From Inhella proteolytica (GTDB taxonomy: Bacteria > Pseudomonadota > Gammaproteobacteria > Burkholderiales > Burkholderiaceae_C), in NCBI RefSeq assembly GCF_016093275.1, contig NZ_JAEDAK010000026.1:1-37447 (forward strand): a stretch of 37,447 bases of DNA, read 5' to 3'. Position 1 is the first letter of the stretch. Every line of letters starts with the position of its first letter. Below, one piece after another: positions 16,717 through 25,236 of the stretch. A program made the translations under genes and the position numbers. The notes below the pieces were generated by a model, which was not told where the DNA came from, did not search any database, and saw only the letters and a program-made list of their open reading frames with translations.

Positions 16717-17466
16717 TCAGGCGCTGGGGCGCCGCGGCCACTGCGCCCGCAGGGCGCGCGCCAGCTCCAGCGCGGCGGGGCCGTCGCCATGCAGGCACAG
16801 GGTGTCCGCCTGCAGCGGCAGCCAGCCGGCCGTGCTGTGCACGCGCTGGTGCAGCACCAGCTCGCGCACCTGGGTCAGCACGGCCTTGGTGTCATGCAGC
16901 ACCGCGCCGGGCTGGCCGCGTGGCAGCAGACTGCCATCGGGCGCGTAGGCGCGGTCGGCAAAGGCCTCGGCCAGGGGCTGCAGGCCGTGGCGTCGCGCTG
17001 CGGCCAGCAGCTCGCTGCCGGCCAGGCCGACGAGCGCCAGGCCGGGGTCCACGGCCCGCACAGCGCGGGCCACGGCGTCGGCCAGCGCGGCATCACGCGC
17101 CGCCTGGTTGTAGAGCGCGCCATGCGGTTTGACATGCGCCAGGCGCACGCCCTCGCGTGCCGCCAGCGCCTGCAGGCCGGCGATCTGGGCGATCAGATCC
17201 GCCTCGACGTCCTGCGGCGCGCGCTGCATGGGCGTGCGGCCAAAGCCGGCGCGGTCCGGGAAGCTCGGGTGCGCGCCGGCCGCCACGCCGAGCTGCCGGC
17301 AGGCTTGCAGGGCCGCGCGCATCTGTGCGCCATCACCCGCATGCCAGCCGCAGGCGATGTTGGCGCGCTCCACCAATGCAAGCAGTTCGGCGTCGGCGCC
17401 GGCGCCCTCGCCGACATCGGCGTTCAACTCAATCGACAAGCGCCCTCCGTTGCAGTGCGAGTTCAT
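16717..17466 (-). CDS. pxpA: 5-oxoprolinase subunit A
   Basis: A 249-residue LamB/YcsF-family subunit of the ATP-dependent 5-oxoprolinase PxpABC, which opens 5-oxoproline (pyroglutamate) to glutamate. Signatures are 'ELNADVGEG' at the N-terminus, 'ANIACGWHAGD', 'GAHPSFPDRAGFGR' and 'VKPHGALYNQAA'. Normal length. The ATG at 17466 lies 38 bases inside the end of pxpC, so expression is coupled. It is the last gene of the mutM-mutY-pxpBCA run and is convergent with the HD-GYP gene 15 bases away. Confidence 0.95.
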   Translation of the reverse strand: MNSHCNGGRLSIELNADVGEGAGADAELLALVERANIACGWHAGDGAQMRAALQACRQLGVAAGAHPSFPDRAGFGRTPMQRAPQDVEADLIAQIAGLQALAAREGVRLAHVKPHGALYNQAARDAALADAVARAVRAVDPGLALVGLAGSELLAAARRHGLQPLAEAFADRAYAPDGSLLPRGQPGAVLHDTKAVLTQVRELVLHQRVHSTAGWLPLQADTLCLHGDGPAALELARALRAQWPRRPSA

Positions 17467-18352
17467 GCTGACGCTGTGCCCGGGCCGCACGCGCGGCCTC
17501 GAGCGTGCAGGGCTGCAGACGCAGCGCGCTGCCGGGCCGCGCCTGCGCCAATTTCCACACATCCGCCGCGATGACGATGGCCACGCGCGGGTAGCCGCCG
17601 GTGGTGCCGGCATCGGCCAGCAGGGCGATGGGCTGGCCGGCCGGCGGCAGCTGCAGCGTGCCAGGCAGCACGGCGGTGGAGGCCAGCTCCAGCGGCCGGC
17701 GCAGGCTCAGCAGGGGGCCGCTCAGGCGCAGGCCCATGCGGTCGCTTTGTGGCTCCACACGCCAGGCCTCGCTCCACAGCGCATCGCGCGAGCGCAGGTC
17801 CAGTGCAGCCAGCTCAGGCCCGGGCAGGGCGCGCAGCCGGCCGTCCCACTCGGGTGTGCGCAGGCCGCGCACACCATGCAACCGCGCGGCAGGGCCAAGC
17901 GCCAGCCGATCACCCTTGCGCAGCGCGCGGCCGTGCAGGCCGCCGAAGCCGCTGCGCAGATCGGTGGCACGCGCGCCCAGCACAGACGGCAGCGCCAGGC
18001 CACCGGCAAAGCCGAGCAGGGCGCGCTGGCCGCTCAGCGGCCCATCCAGGCGCAGCACCTGGCCGGCGCGGCAGGGCCAGCGCCATTCGGGCCGCAGCGG
18101 GTGGCCGTCCAGACGCATCTCAAAGGGCGCGCCACACAGGGCCAGCCAGCCCTCGCGTTCGATGCGCAGCTCCAGCGGGCCGGCCACCAGTTCCAGTGCC
18201 GCGGCCTCGGGCGGGTTGCCGAGCAGGGCGTTGAGGCGGGCCAGCGCCCAGTCATCCAGCGCGCCGGCGGCGGGCACACCCAGGTGGCGAAGGCCGTGCC
18301 GGCCACCGTCTTGCACAGTGGTGAGCGGGCCGCAGCGCAGGATCTCGATCAT
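17429..18352 (-). CDS. pxpC: 5-oxoprolinase subunit C (AHS2 family)
   Basis: A 307-residue carboxyltransferase-domain subunit (KipA/AHS2 type) of 5-oxoprolinase. The family opening 'MIEILRCGPLTTVQDGGRHG' is exact, followed by 'GVPAAGALDDWALARLNALL', 'ALCGAPFEMRLDG' and, near the end, 'PAGQPIALLADAGTTGGYPR'. The start at 18352 overlaps the pxpB stop by four bases (ATGA). Order B-C-A is the common one in bacteria. Confidence 0.95.
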   Translation of the reverse strand: MIEILRCGPLTTVQDGGRHGLRHLGVPAAGALDDWALARLNALLGNPPEAAALELVAGPLELRIEREGWLALCGAPFEMRLDGHPLRPEWRWPCRAGQVLRLDGPLSGQRALLGFAGGLALPSVLGARATDLRSGFGGLHGRALRKGDRLALGPAARLHGVRGLRTPEWDGRLRALPGPELAALDLRSRDALWSEAWRVEPQSDRMGLRLSGPLLSLRRPLELASTAVLPGTLQLPPAGQPIALLADAGTTGGYPRVAIVIAADVWKLAQARPGSALRLQPCTLEAARAARAQRQHELALQRRALVD

Positions 18353-18990
18353 GCGGGCACGAACCTTAGCCGGTCCCCCGGCAGCAGCCAGCTTGGCTCT
18401 TCCGCCAGCGGGTCGAACAGGGCCTGGCTGCAGCGGCCGATGAGCTGCCAGCCGCCCGGGGATTCGCAGGGGTAGACCCCCGTCTGTGCACCGCCGATGC
18501 CCACCGAACCCGCCGGCACACGCAGGCGCGGCGTGGCGCGGCGCGGCAGCGCCAGCCGTGGCGGCAAGCCCATCAGATACGGGAAGCCGGGCAGGAAGCC
18601 CAGGCAGGCCACTTCGTAGACCGGCGCGCAATGCGCCTCGATCAGCTGCGCTTCGCTCAGGCCCAGCAGGGCCGCGGCCTCGGGCAGGTCCGGCCCGGCC
18701 TCGCCACCGTACAGCACCGGCAGCAAGCGCTCGCGCCCGGCAGCGGCGCTGGCCCGCGCCTTGCCCCAGGCCTGGCGCGCCAAAGCCTCGGCGCCGGCCG
18801 GGTCGGCGCCCGGGGCGAGCACGCAGCTCAGGCTGTGCAGGCCGGGCACGAGGTCGGTGAACTCGGGCCGGCCGCGCAGGGCCTGGGCCAAGGCCAGCAG
18901 GCGGCGCTGGCCCGGGTGCGCCGGCTCACCGGGCAAGCGCAGGCAGAGCAGGTCCTCGCTCAGCCAGTCCCAGCTCGGCTCGGCACTCAT
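18349..18990 (-). CDS. pxpB: 5-oxoprolinase subunit B (AHS1 family)
   Basis: A 213-residue subunit (KipI/AHS1 type). Conserved motifs include 'LVPGLHSLSCVLAP', 'LPVLYGGEAGPDLPEAA', 'FLPGFPYLMGLP' and 'VPAGSVGIGGAQTGVYPCES', with the closing 'LLPGDRLRFVP'. In Bacillus the homologue also inhibits the kinase KinA, but the metabolic role is expected here. Its ATG overlaps the mutY stop by four bases (ATGA at 18990-18987), placing it in the DNA-repair transcript. Confidence 0.95.
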   Translation of the reverse strand: MSAEPSWDWLSEDLLCLRLPGEPAHPGQRRLLALAQALRGRPEFTDLVPGLHSLSCVLAPGADPAGAEALARQAWGKARASAAAGRERLLPVLYGGEAGPDLPEAAALLGLSEAQLIEAHCAPVYEVACLGFLPGFPYLMGLPPRLALPRRATPRLRVPAGSVGIGGAQTGVYPCESPGGWQLIGRCSQALFDPLAEEPSWLLPGDRLRFVPA

Positions 18991-19994
18991 CCCAGCAGCT
19001 TTCGCAGCGGTGCCGGCAGGCCATAGCGCGGCAGCTCTTCACGCGCCACCCAGCGGCCGGGCAGCTCGGGCTCGCCCTGGGGCCAACGCGCACGGCGTGG
19101 GTGCAGCACCCAGTCGAAATGCGTCAGCGCGTGCTCGATGCGCGGCAGCAGCTCCAGCGCCTGGCCCGGCAGCAGGGCCTGCAGCTCGGGTTCGCTGTCG
19201 AACAGCGGCAGGGTCCACAGCCCCGCCCACACGCCCTTGGCCGGGCGCTGCTGCAACCACAGCGCCTGGTCCTCGGCGCGCTCCAGCCACAGCCACCAAT
19301 GTTCGCGCCGGCCGCGCGTCAGGCGCCGGCTCTTCACCGGCAGCTCGGCCTGCCGGCCCTGCGTCTGCGCCTGGCACAGCACGGCCACCGGGCATTCGCC
19401 GCAGCGCGGCTGGCGCGGTGTGCACAGCGTCGAGCCCAGGTCCATCAGGCCCTGGGTGTAGGCCGGCATGTCGGCCGCGCGTGTCGGCACCAGCGCGTCG
19501 GCCAGCGCCCAGAGCTCGCGCTGCGCCCGCGCCTGGGCGGTGTCCTGCTCGAAAGCCAGCAGGCGCGCCAGCACGCGCTTGACGTTGCCGTCCAGGATGG
19601 AGAGTCGCTCGTCAAAGCAGAAGGCCGCGATGGCGCGCGCCGTGCTGCGGCCGATGCCGGGCAGCTGCTCCAGCTCTGCCGCGGTGCGCGGGAATCCGCC
19701 CAGCGCCGCCACCGCCTGCGCACAGGCATGCAGATTGCGGGCGCGCGAGTAGTAGCCCAGGCCGGCCCAGAGCGCCAGCACCGCATCCAGCGGCGCCGCG
19801 GCCAAGGCATGCACATCGGGAAAGCGCTCCAGAAAGCGCGCGTAGTAGGCCCGCACGGTGGCCACCTGGGTCTGCTGCAGCATCACCTCGGAGAGCCAGA
19901 CGCGGTAGGGCTCGCGGCTGCCCGACCAGGGCAATTCATGGCGGCCGTGGCGGCGTTGCCAGGCGATCAGCAGGGGGGCGAACTCGGTGTTCAT
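18987..19994 (-). CDS. mutY: A/G-specific adenine DNA glycosylase
   Basis: A 335-residue base-excision enzyme that removes adenine mispaired with 8-oxoguanine. Visible: catalytic Glu36 in 'WLSEVMLQQTQV', the helix-hairpin-helix 'LPGIGRSTARAI', catalytic Asp135 in 'LDGNVKRV', and the iron-sulfur ligands Cys191, 198, 201 and 207 with the C-x6-C-x2-C-x5-C spacing. The C-terminal NUDIX-like domain for 8-oxoG recognition includes 'GVWAGLWTLPLFD' and 'HALTHFDWVLHP'. ATG 19994 is chosen because it overlaps the mutM stop (ATGA); an ATG at 20015 would add seven residues. Confidence 0.97.
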   Translation of the reverse strand: MNTEFAPLLIAWQRRHGRHELPWSGSREPYRVWLSEVMLQQTQVATVRAYYARFLERFPDVHALAAAPLDAVLALWAGLGYYSRARNLHACAQAVAALGGFPRTAAELEQLPGIGRSTARAIAAFCFDERLSILDGNVKRVLARLLAFEQDTAQARAQRELWALADALVPTRAADMPAYTQGLMDLGSTLCTPRQPRCGECPVAVLCQAQTQGRQAELPVKSRRLTRGRREHWWLWLERAEDQALWLQQRPAKGVWAGLWTLPLFDSEPELQALLPGQALELLPRIEHALTHFDWVLHPRRARWPQGEPELPGRWVAREELPRYGLPAPLRKLLG

Positions 19995-20818
19995 GGCTTC
20001 TGGCAGCGCGGGCAAAAGAAGGTCGAGCGCTGGCCCTGCACGATGCGCCGCACCGCCGTGCGGCAGCGCGGGCAGGGCTGGCCCTCGCGGCCGTACACCG
20101 CCACCAGGCTCTGGTAGCGGCCGATCGCGCCCAGGCTGCTGGAGAAATCCCGCAGCGTGCTGCCGCCGGCCGCCAGGGCGTCCTGCAGCACGGCGCGCAC
20201 CGCCGCCAGCAGGCGCTCGCAGCGCTTGGGGCCGATGCGGCTGGCCGGCGTGGCCGGGTGGATGCCGGCCTGCCAGAGGGCTTCACAGGCGTAGATATTC
20301 CCGGCACCCACCACCACGTCACCCGCCAGCAAGGCCTGCTTGATGGGCACGCGGCGGCCCTGCAGGCCGCGGTGCAGGGCCGCGGCATCGAAGGTCGGAT
20401 CAAAGGGCTCGGCGCCCAGGCCGGCCAGCAGGCTGCGCGCCGGCTCCTGGTCCAGCGCGGCGGACCAAACGGCGGCGCCGAAGCGGCGCGGGTCGGTCAG
20501 CGTCAGGCAGCCCTGGCTGGTGTCGATGGCCAGGTGCTGGTGCGGCCCCAGCGCCTGCGGTTCCGGTGTGAAGGCCAGCGAACCCGACATGCCCAGGTGC
20601 AGCAGCAGGCCGCCCTCGGGCTCGGGCCGGTTCAGCGGCAGCCAGATGTATTTGCCACGCCGGCTCGCGGCGCCGATGCGCGCACCGCGCAGCGCGGCCG
20701 GCTCGATGCCCAGTGGCCAGCGCAGCGGTTTGCCCAGGCGCAGCTCGCGCAGCGTGGCGCCTTCCAGCGCGGCAGCAAATCCCTGGCGGGTGATCTCGAC
20801 TTCGGGCAGCTCGGGCAT
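19991..20818 (-). CDS. mutM: Formamidopyrimidine-DNA glycosylase
   Basis: A 275-residue bifunctional glycosylase/AP lyase that removes 8-oxoguanine and formamidopyrimidines. The catalytic N-terminus MPELPEVE (Pro2, Glu3) fixes the start. Lys56 sits in 'RRGKYIWL'. The helix-two-turn-helix region contains 'GAGNIYACEALWQAGIHPA', and the C-terminal zinc finger is CPRC...CPRCQ. It is the first gene of a five-gene run with every junction overlapping. It is divergent from the TPR gene across 65 bases, where no convincing promoter could be named. Confidence 0.97.
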   Translation of the reverse strand: MPELPEVEITRQGFAAALEGATLRELRLGKPLRWPLGIEPAALRGARIGAASRRGKYIWLPLNRPEPEGGLLLHLGMSGSLAFTPEPQALGPHQHLAIDTSQGCLTLTDPRRFGAAVWSAALDQEPARSLLAGLGAEPFDPTFDAAALHRGLQGRRVPIKQALLAGDVVVGAGNIYACEALWQAGIHPATPASRIGPKRCERLLAAVRAVLQDALAAGGSTLRDFSSSLGAIGRYQSLVAVYGREGQPCPRCRTAVRRIVQGQRSTFFCPRCQKP

Positions 20819-20883
20819 CGTGCCAGTGTAGGAACCCATGCCAAGCGGCGGCAGGGAGCCCAGTCGGCACAATCGGCGCCGCC

Positions 20884-22620
20884 ATGCCTGCACCCTCTCT
20901 CCGCCGCCTCCTGCCCTGGGCCCTGGCCCTGCCCCTGCTTGCCCAGGCCCAAGCCGCCTCGCCGCCGGTTGCGGCCGCCGCCAGTGCCCCGCCTCCGCCG
21001 GTGCAAAGCTCGGCGCTCGATGCCCCGCTGTTCTACCAACTGCTGATTGCCGAACTGGAGCTGCAGCGCGGCCAGCCCGGCGTGGCCTTCCAGGTGCTGC
21101 TGGACGCGGCGCGCCGCACGGGCGACGAGGCCTTGTTCCGCCGCGTCGTGAACGTCGCCCTGCAGGCGCGTGCCGGCAATGAAGCGCTGCAGGCCACACG
21201 CGCCTGGCGCCAGGCCCTGCCCGAATCCACCGAAGCCCTGCAGACCCAGCTGCAACTGATGGCGGCCCTGGGCCAGCTGGGCGAGCTGCCCGGACCCTTG
21301 CTGGACTGGCTGCAGCAAAGCCCGGACGGCCAGGCGCGCGCCCAGCATCTGGCCACGCTGCCGCGCCTGGTGCGCCAACCCAATGCCTTCGACGCCCTGG
21401 AGCCGGGCCTGGCGGCCGAGCGCGACAACGCCGCCGCGCGCAGCCTGCGCCGCTCGCTGGCCGCCTGCGTCATTGCCCAGCTGGCCCAGCAGGCGGGCAA
21501 CCACCCGCTCATGCTGAACCAGCTGCGTGAGGCGCGCCAGCTCGACGCCGACAACCAGCTACCGGCCTGGCAGGCGCTGGATCTGGCGCGCCACCTGCCG
21601 GCAGCCGAGGAACTGATCGACCGCGGCAGCCGCGACCCCGCCTACCGCCTGGCCTGGGCCCGCGCCCTGGCGCGCGATCAGCGCAGCGTCGAGTCCCTGG
21701 CCCTCTTCCAGACGCTGGCCGCCGAGCAGCCCGACGAGATCGGCCACGCCTATGCGATCGGCTCGCTGGCCCTGGACCTGCGCCAACCCAAACTGGCCGA
21801 GAGCGCGCTGCGCGATTACCTCAAGCGCCTGCCCGAGAGCCACGCCAACCGCCAGGCCGCACAGGCCTCGGCCCTGCTGCTGCTCTCGCAGGCGCTGGAG
21901 CAGCAAGGCCAGCTCAAGGAAGCCGCCCGGGTGCTGGACGAAGCCCAGGACCCGCAGCGCGCGCTGGAGGTGGCCTTCCGCCGTGCCCTGCTGCAGGCCC
22001 GGCTGGGCGAACTGGAGCAGGCGCGTGCAGCTGCCCGCGCCCTGCCCGGCGACGGCCCGGACATCGAGCGCCGCCGCCTGCTGGCCGAGGTGCAGATCCT
22101 GCGCGAAGCCAACCGCTGGAAAGATGCCCACGAACTGCTCGGCCAGGCCGTGAAGGCCGAGCCCGACAACACCGACCTGCTCTACGAACACGCCATGAGC
22201 CTGGAGCGGCTCAAGCAGTTCGACGACATGGAGCGCCAGCTGCGTCGCGTGATGGAGCTGGAGCCGCGCCACCACCACGCGCGCAATGCGCTCGGTTACT
22301 CGCTGGCCGAGCGCGGCCTGCGCCTCGCCGAGGCACGCGAGCTGATTGAGGCGGCGCTGGAGATCGGGGGCCAGGAGCCCGCCATCGTCGACAGCCTGGG
22401 CTGGGTGGCCTTCCGCGAAGGCAAGCTGGACGAAGCCGAGACCCTGCTGCGCCGCGCTTACCGAGCCCGCCTGGACACCGAGATCGCCGCCCACCTGGCC
22501 GAAGTGCTGTGGGCACGCGGCAATCAAGAGGAAGCGCGCCGCCTGCTCGATGAGACCAGCGCGCGCGATGGCAGCAACGAGGTGCTGCGCAGCACGCGCC
22601 GCCGCCTGGGTCTGCGATGA
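20884..22620 (+). CDS. Exported tetratricopeptide-repeat protein
   Basis: A 578-residue protein with a signal peptide (about residues 1-24, 'RLLPWALALPLLAQAQA') and a short Ala/Pro linker. About 500 residues of helical repeats follow. TPR signatures are clearest near the end ('HHHARNALGYSLAERGLRLA', 'AIVDSLGWVAFREGKLDEAE'). It is likely a periplasmic or outer-membrane-attached scaffold. Betaproteobacteria commonly carry such a gene directly before lolB, and here its stop overlaps the lolB start (ATGA). This suggests a role linked to lipoprotein or envelope assembly; the exact role is not known. There is no lipobox Cys. Confidence 0.9.
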   Translation: MPAPSLRRLLPWALALPLLAQAQAASPPVAAAASAPPPPVQSSALDAPLFYQLLIAELELQRGQPGVAFQVLLDAARRTGDEALFRRVVNVALQARAGNEALQATRAWRQALPESTEALQTQLQLMAALGQLGELPGPLLDWLQQSPDGQARAQHLATLPRLVRQPNAFDALEPGLAAERDNAAARSLRRSLAACVIAQLAQQAGNHPLMLNQLREARQLDADNQLPAWQALDLARHLPAAEELIDRGSRDPAYRLAWARALARDQRSVESLALFQTLAAEQPDEIGHAYAIGSLALDLRQPKLAESALRDYLKRLPESHANRQAAQASALLLLSQALEQQGQLKEAARVLDEAQDPQRALEVAFRRALLQARLGELEQARAAARALPGDGPDIERRRLLAEVQILREANRWKDAHELLGQAVKAEPDNTDLLYEHAMSLERLKQFDDMERQLRRVMELEPRHHHARNALGYSLAERGLRLAEARELIEAALEIGGQEPAIVDSLGWVAFREGKLDEAETLLRRAYRARLDTEIAAHLAEVLWARGNQEEARRLLDETSARDGSNEVLRSTRRRLGLR

Positions 22621-23144
22621 AGCGCCGCGCCCTGCTGCTGAGCGCGCTGCTGGCGGGCTGTGCCCCGCTCCCCCCGCCGCCGCCCAGCCAGGGCTGGAGC
22701 GGCAAGCTCGGCTACCAGATGGAGGCGGGCAACGGCCAGCGCGCGCAAGCCGGCTCGGCGCTCTTTGAACTGCAGGGCGATCTGAAGCGCGGCAGCCTGC
22801 TGCTCAACAGCCCGCTGGGCACCACCCTGGCGCAGGCGCGCTGGGATGAAGCCGGCCTGTGGCTGGACGACACCCGTCAGCCCCAGCGCTACGCCGACAT
22901 GGACGAACTGGGCTGGGCCCTGGGCCAGGCCATGCAGGGCCCGGCCCTGCCGCTGCGCCTGCTGTTCGATTGGCTTCACGGCCGCCCCAGCCCGCTGGCC
23001 CCCCATGAGGCGCACGAACAGGGTTTTGTGCAGGACGGCTGGCTGGTGCAGCGCGAAGACCCCCAGCGCCTGCTGCTGAGCCGCCCGGCCCAGGGCGGCC
23101 AAGGCGCCCTGCGCCTGCGCATCTTGTTGAATCCACCGGCATGA
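22617..23144 (+). CDS. lolB: Outer-membrane lipoprotein insertase LolB
   Basis: A 175-residue lipoprotein that accepts lipoproteins from LolA and inserts them in the outer membrane. The lipobox LLAGC puts the lipidated Cys at residue 15, followed by Ala and Pro, with no Asp at +2, consistent with outer-membrane sorting. Mature sequence shows the family pattern 'SGKLGYQM', 'LNSPLGTTLAQARWDEAGL' and 'LPLRLLFDWLHGRP'. It overlaps both its upstream TPR gene and downstream ispE by four bases, so all three are translationally coupled. Confidence 0.92.
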   Translation: MKRRALLLSALLAGCAPLPPPPPSQGWSGKLGYQMEAGNGQRAQAGSALFELQGDLKRGSLLLNSPLGTTLAQARWDEAGLWLDDTRQPQRYADMDELGWALGQAMQGPALPLRLLFDWLHGRPSPLAPHEAHEQGFVQDGWLVQREDPQRLLLSRPAQGGQGALRLRILLNPPA

Positions 23145-24007
23145 AGGCCCTCTACGACCTGCCGGCCCTGGCCAAGCTGAACCTCTTCCTGCACGTGGTC
23201 GGCAAGCGCTCCGATGGCTACCACCTGCTTGAATCGCTGTTCGTGCCGATCGACTGGGCCGACACCCTGCACCTCGAAAAGCGCAGCGATGGCCGCATCC
23301 AGCGCCAGGACCGCCGCCCCGGCGATCTACCGGCCGAAGACCTGTGCGTACGCGCCGCTCGTGCCCTGCAGCAGGCCAGCGGCTGCAGCCTGGGCGTGGA
23401 CATCCACCTGGACAAGTGCCTGCCCTCGGGGGCCGGCATGGGCGGCGGCTCTTCGGACGCAGCCACCGTGCTGATCGGTCTGAACCGCCTCTGGGGCCTG
23501 GGCTGGAACCGCCCACGTCTGGTGCAACTGGGCCTGACGCTCGGCGCCGATGTGCCCTTCTTCCTGGGCCGGGGCCCGGCGCTGGCCCAGGGCATTGGCG
23601 AGCAACTCACGCCCGTCGCCCTGCCCAGACTGCGGCTGGCGGTGCTCAAACCGAGCCAGAGCCTGCCGACCGCTGCAATTTTTTCGAGCCCCCTCTTGCA
23701 GACCTCAAAAACACAGTCTATAGTCGCGGGCTCTGTTGCAGACAAATGGTTTCAGCAGCGAAACGATCTCCAGGCGGCCGCACAAGCGCAGTGCCCGGAA
23801 ATCGCAGACGCGCTGGAACTGCTGCAGAACCGCTTCGGCAACAGTCGGATGACCGGTTCAGGCAGCGCAGTGTTTGCGCAGATTGACAGAGACGACTCGC
23901 CCATGGCGACCAAGCTTGGGGACTTCATCGAAGTTCCGGAGCAGTGGGAGGGAAGAATCTGTCGCAGTCTGGAGGCCTTGCCGCTGGCGGCATGGCTAGA
24001 GGACTGA
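23141..24007 (+). CDS. ispE: 4-diphosphocytidyl-2-C-methyl-D-erythritol kinase
   Basis: A 288-residue GHMP-family kinase of the non-mevalonate (MEP) isoprenoid pathway. Motifs: 'AKLNLFLHVVGKRSDGYH', the ATP loop 'LPSGAGMGGGSSDAA', 'GADVPFFLGRGPALAQGIGE' and the third GHMP motif 'RMTGSGSAVFA'. Residues about 180-206 ('IFSSPLLQTSKTQSIV' onward) are encoded by DNA of clearly lower GC than the rest. They depart from the usual IspE sequence at this point and coincide with a promoter-like element. Order lolB-ispE-tRNA-Gln-prs is typical of Betaproteobacteria. Confidence 0.96.
   Translation: MKALYDLPALAKLNLFLHVVGKRSDGYHLLESLFVPIDWADTLHLEKRSDGRIQRQDRRPGDLPAEDLCVRAARALQQASGCSLGVDIHLDKCLPSGAGMGGGSSDAATVLIGLNRLWGLGWNRPRLVQLGLTLGADVPFFLGRGPALAQGIGEQLTPVALPRLRLAVLKPSQSLPTAAIFSSPLLQTSKTQSIVAGSVADKWFQQRNDLQAAAQAQCPEIADALELLQNRFGNSRMTGSGSAVFAQIDRDDSPMATKLGDFIEVPEQWEGRICRSLEALPLAAWLED
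23696..23724 (+). promoter_or_regulatory. sigma-70 promoter inside ispE, probably for tRNA-Gln and prs
   Basis: TTGCAG (23696-23701) and TATAGT (23719-23724) are separated by exactly 17 bases. They are followed by a CGCGGG discriminator typical of stringently controlled stable-RNA promoters. The expected start is near 23731, about 314 bases before the tRNA-Gln gene. The surrounding bases are AT-rich compared with the flanking coding DNA. No equal promoter is visible in the 37 bases between ispE and the tRNA. Confidence 0.65.
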
Positions 24008-24044
24008 AGGTTTGAGGGCAACGGCGTCAGCCGGGGTCCTGTGT

Positions 24045-24121
24045 AGGGGAGTCGCCAAGTTGGTTAAGGCATCGGATTTTGATTCCGACATGCGAGGGTT
24101 CGAGTCCTTCCTCCCCTGCCA
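24045..24121 (+). tRNA. tRNA-Gln (TTG)
   Basis: A 77-base cloverleaf with acceptor AGGGGAG (24045-24051) paired to CTCCCCT, discriminator G and encoded CCA ending at 24121. The anticodon stem TCGGA/TCCGA encloses loop TTTTGAT with anticodon TTG at 24079-24081, reading CAA and, by wobble, CAG. A run of six T follows at 24125-24130 but without an extra hairpin, so transcription probably continues into prs and the tRNA is cut out. Confidence 0.97.
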
Positions 24122-24171
24122 AATTTTTTCTGCTGTGCCTGGCGCCGTAGCTGCCGTTAAAGGAACGCCCC

Positions 24172-25134
24172 GTGCTCAACAACACCGTGCTGTTCACCGG
24201 CAACGCCAACCCGGCGCTGTCGCAGGAAATTGCCACCCATCTGGGCGCTGAACTGGGCCGTGCATCGGTCGGGCGCTTCTCTGACGGTGAGGTGGCCGTC
24301 GAAATCCAGCAGAACGTCCGCGCCCGCGACGTGTTCGTCATCCAGCCCACCTGCGCGCCGACGAACGACAACCTGATGGAGCTGCTGGTGATGGCCGACG
24401 CGCTCAAGCGCGCCAGCGCCCGCCGCATCACCGCCGTCATCCCCTACTTCGGCTACGCCCGCCAGGACCGCCGCCCGCGCTCGACGCGCGTGCCGATCTC
24501 GGCCAAGGTCGTTGCCAACCTGCTGGAAACCGTTGGCATCGAGCGCGTCCTGACCATGGACCTGCACGCCGACCAGATCCAAGGCTTCTTCGACATCCCG
24601 GTCGACAACATCTACGCCAGCCCGGTGCTGCTCTCCGACCTGAAGAGCAAGAGCTACCAGGATCTGGTGGTGGTGAGCCCCGATGTGGGCGGCGTGGTGC
24701 GCGCCCGCGCGCTGGCCAAGCAGTTGGGCTGCGACCTGGCCATCATCGACAAGCGCCGTCCCGCCGCCAATGTCTCCGAGGTGATGCACGTCATCGGCGA
24801 GATCGAGGGCCGCAACTGCGTGATCATGGACGACATGATCGACACCGCCGGCACGCTGGTGAAGGCGGCCGAAGTCCTGAAGGACCGCGGCGCCAAGTCG
24901 GTCTACGCCTATTGCACCCACCCCATCCTGAGCGGCCCCGCCATCGAGCGCATCGCCGGCTCGGCGCTGGACGAGGTGGTCATCACCAACACCATTCCGC
25001 TGACCGACGCGGCGCGCGCCTGCGGCAAGATCCGCCAGCTCTCGGTGGCCTTTCTGTTCGCCGAGACCATCCGCCGCATCAGCGATGGCGAGTCGGTGAC
25101 CTCGCTCTTTAGCGAGCAGAACAACAACTTCTAA
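24172..25134 (+). CDS. prs: Ribose-phosphate pyrophosphokinase (PRPP synthetase)
   Basis: A 320-residue enzyme making PRPP from ribose 5-phosphate and ATP, the entry to nucleotide, His and Trp synthesis. It begins with GTG at 24172, with AAGGA 7 bases upstream. Motifs: '[17 protein letters not shown]', '[15 protein letters not shown]', '[12 protein letters not shown]' (as [12 protein letters not shown]) and the PRPP loop '[18 protein letters not shown]'. Length and all motifs are normal. It lies after tRNA-Gln and before an intrinsic terminator. Confidence 0.98.
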   Translation: MLNNTVLFTGNANPALSQEIATHLGAELGRASVGRFSDGEVAVEIQQNVRARDVFVIQPTCAPTNDNLMELLVMADALKRASARRITAVIPYFGYARQDRRPRSTRVPISAKVVANLLETVGIERVLTMDLHADQIQGFFDIPVDNIYASPVLLSDLKSKSYQDLVVVSPDVGGVVRARALAKQLGCDLAIIDKRRPAANVSEVMHVIGEIEGRNCVIMDDMIDTAGTLVKAAEVLKDRGAKSVYAYCTHPILSGPAIERIAGSALDEVVITNTIPLTDAARACGKIRQLSVAFLFAETIRRISDGESVTSLFSEQNNNF

Positions 25135-25140
25135 GAATCG

Positions 25141-25189
25141 GACGCCACCCGGCGTCTTTCCTCGGGGCTGCCGCTGGCGGCCCCTTTTT
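25141..25189 (+). terminator. tandem hairpins and intrinsic terminator between prs and rplY
   Basis: A first stem GACGCC/GGCGTC (25141-25156) is followed by TTTC. A second 9-bp stem (25164-25172 with 25176-25184, one G-T pair, loop GCT) is followed by five T at 25185-25189. The second is a textbook Rho-independent terminator. Only 47 bases remain before rplY, and no promoter was recognised in them. Confidence 0.85.
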
Positions 25190-25236
25190 GCAAACGGGGG
25201 CTTGGTCGCGAGCCACCGACTCACTGGAGTGAAACC

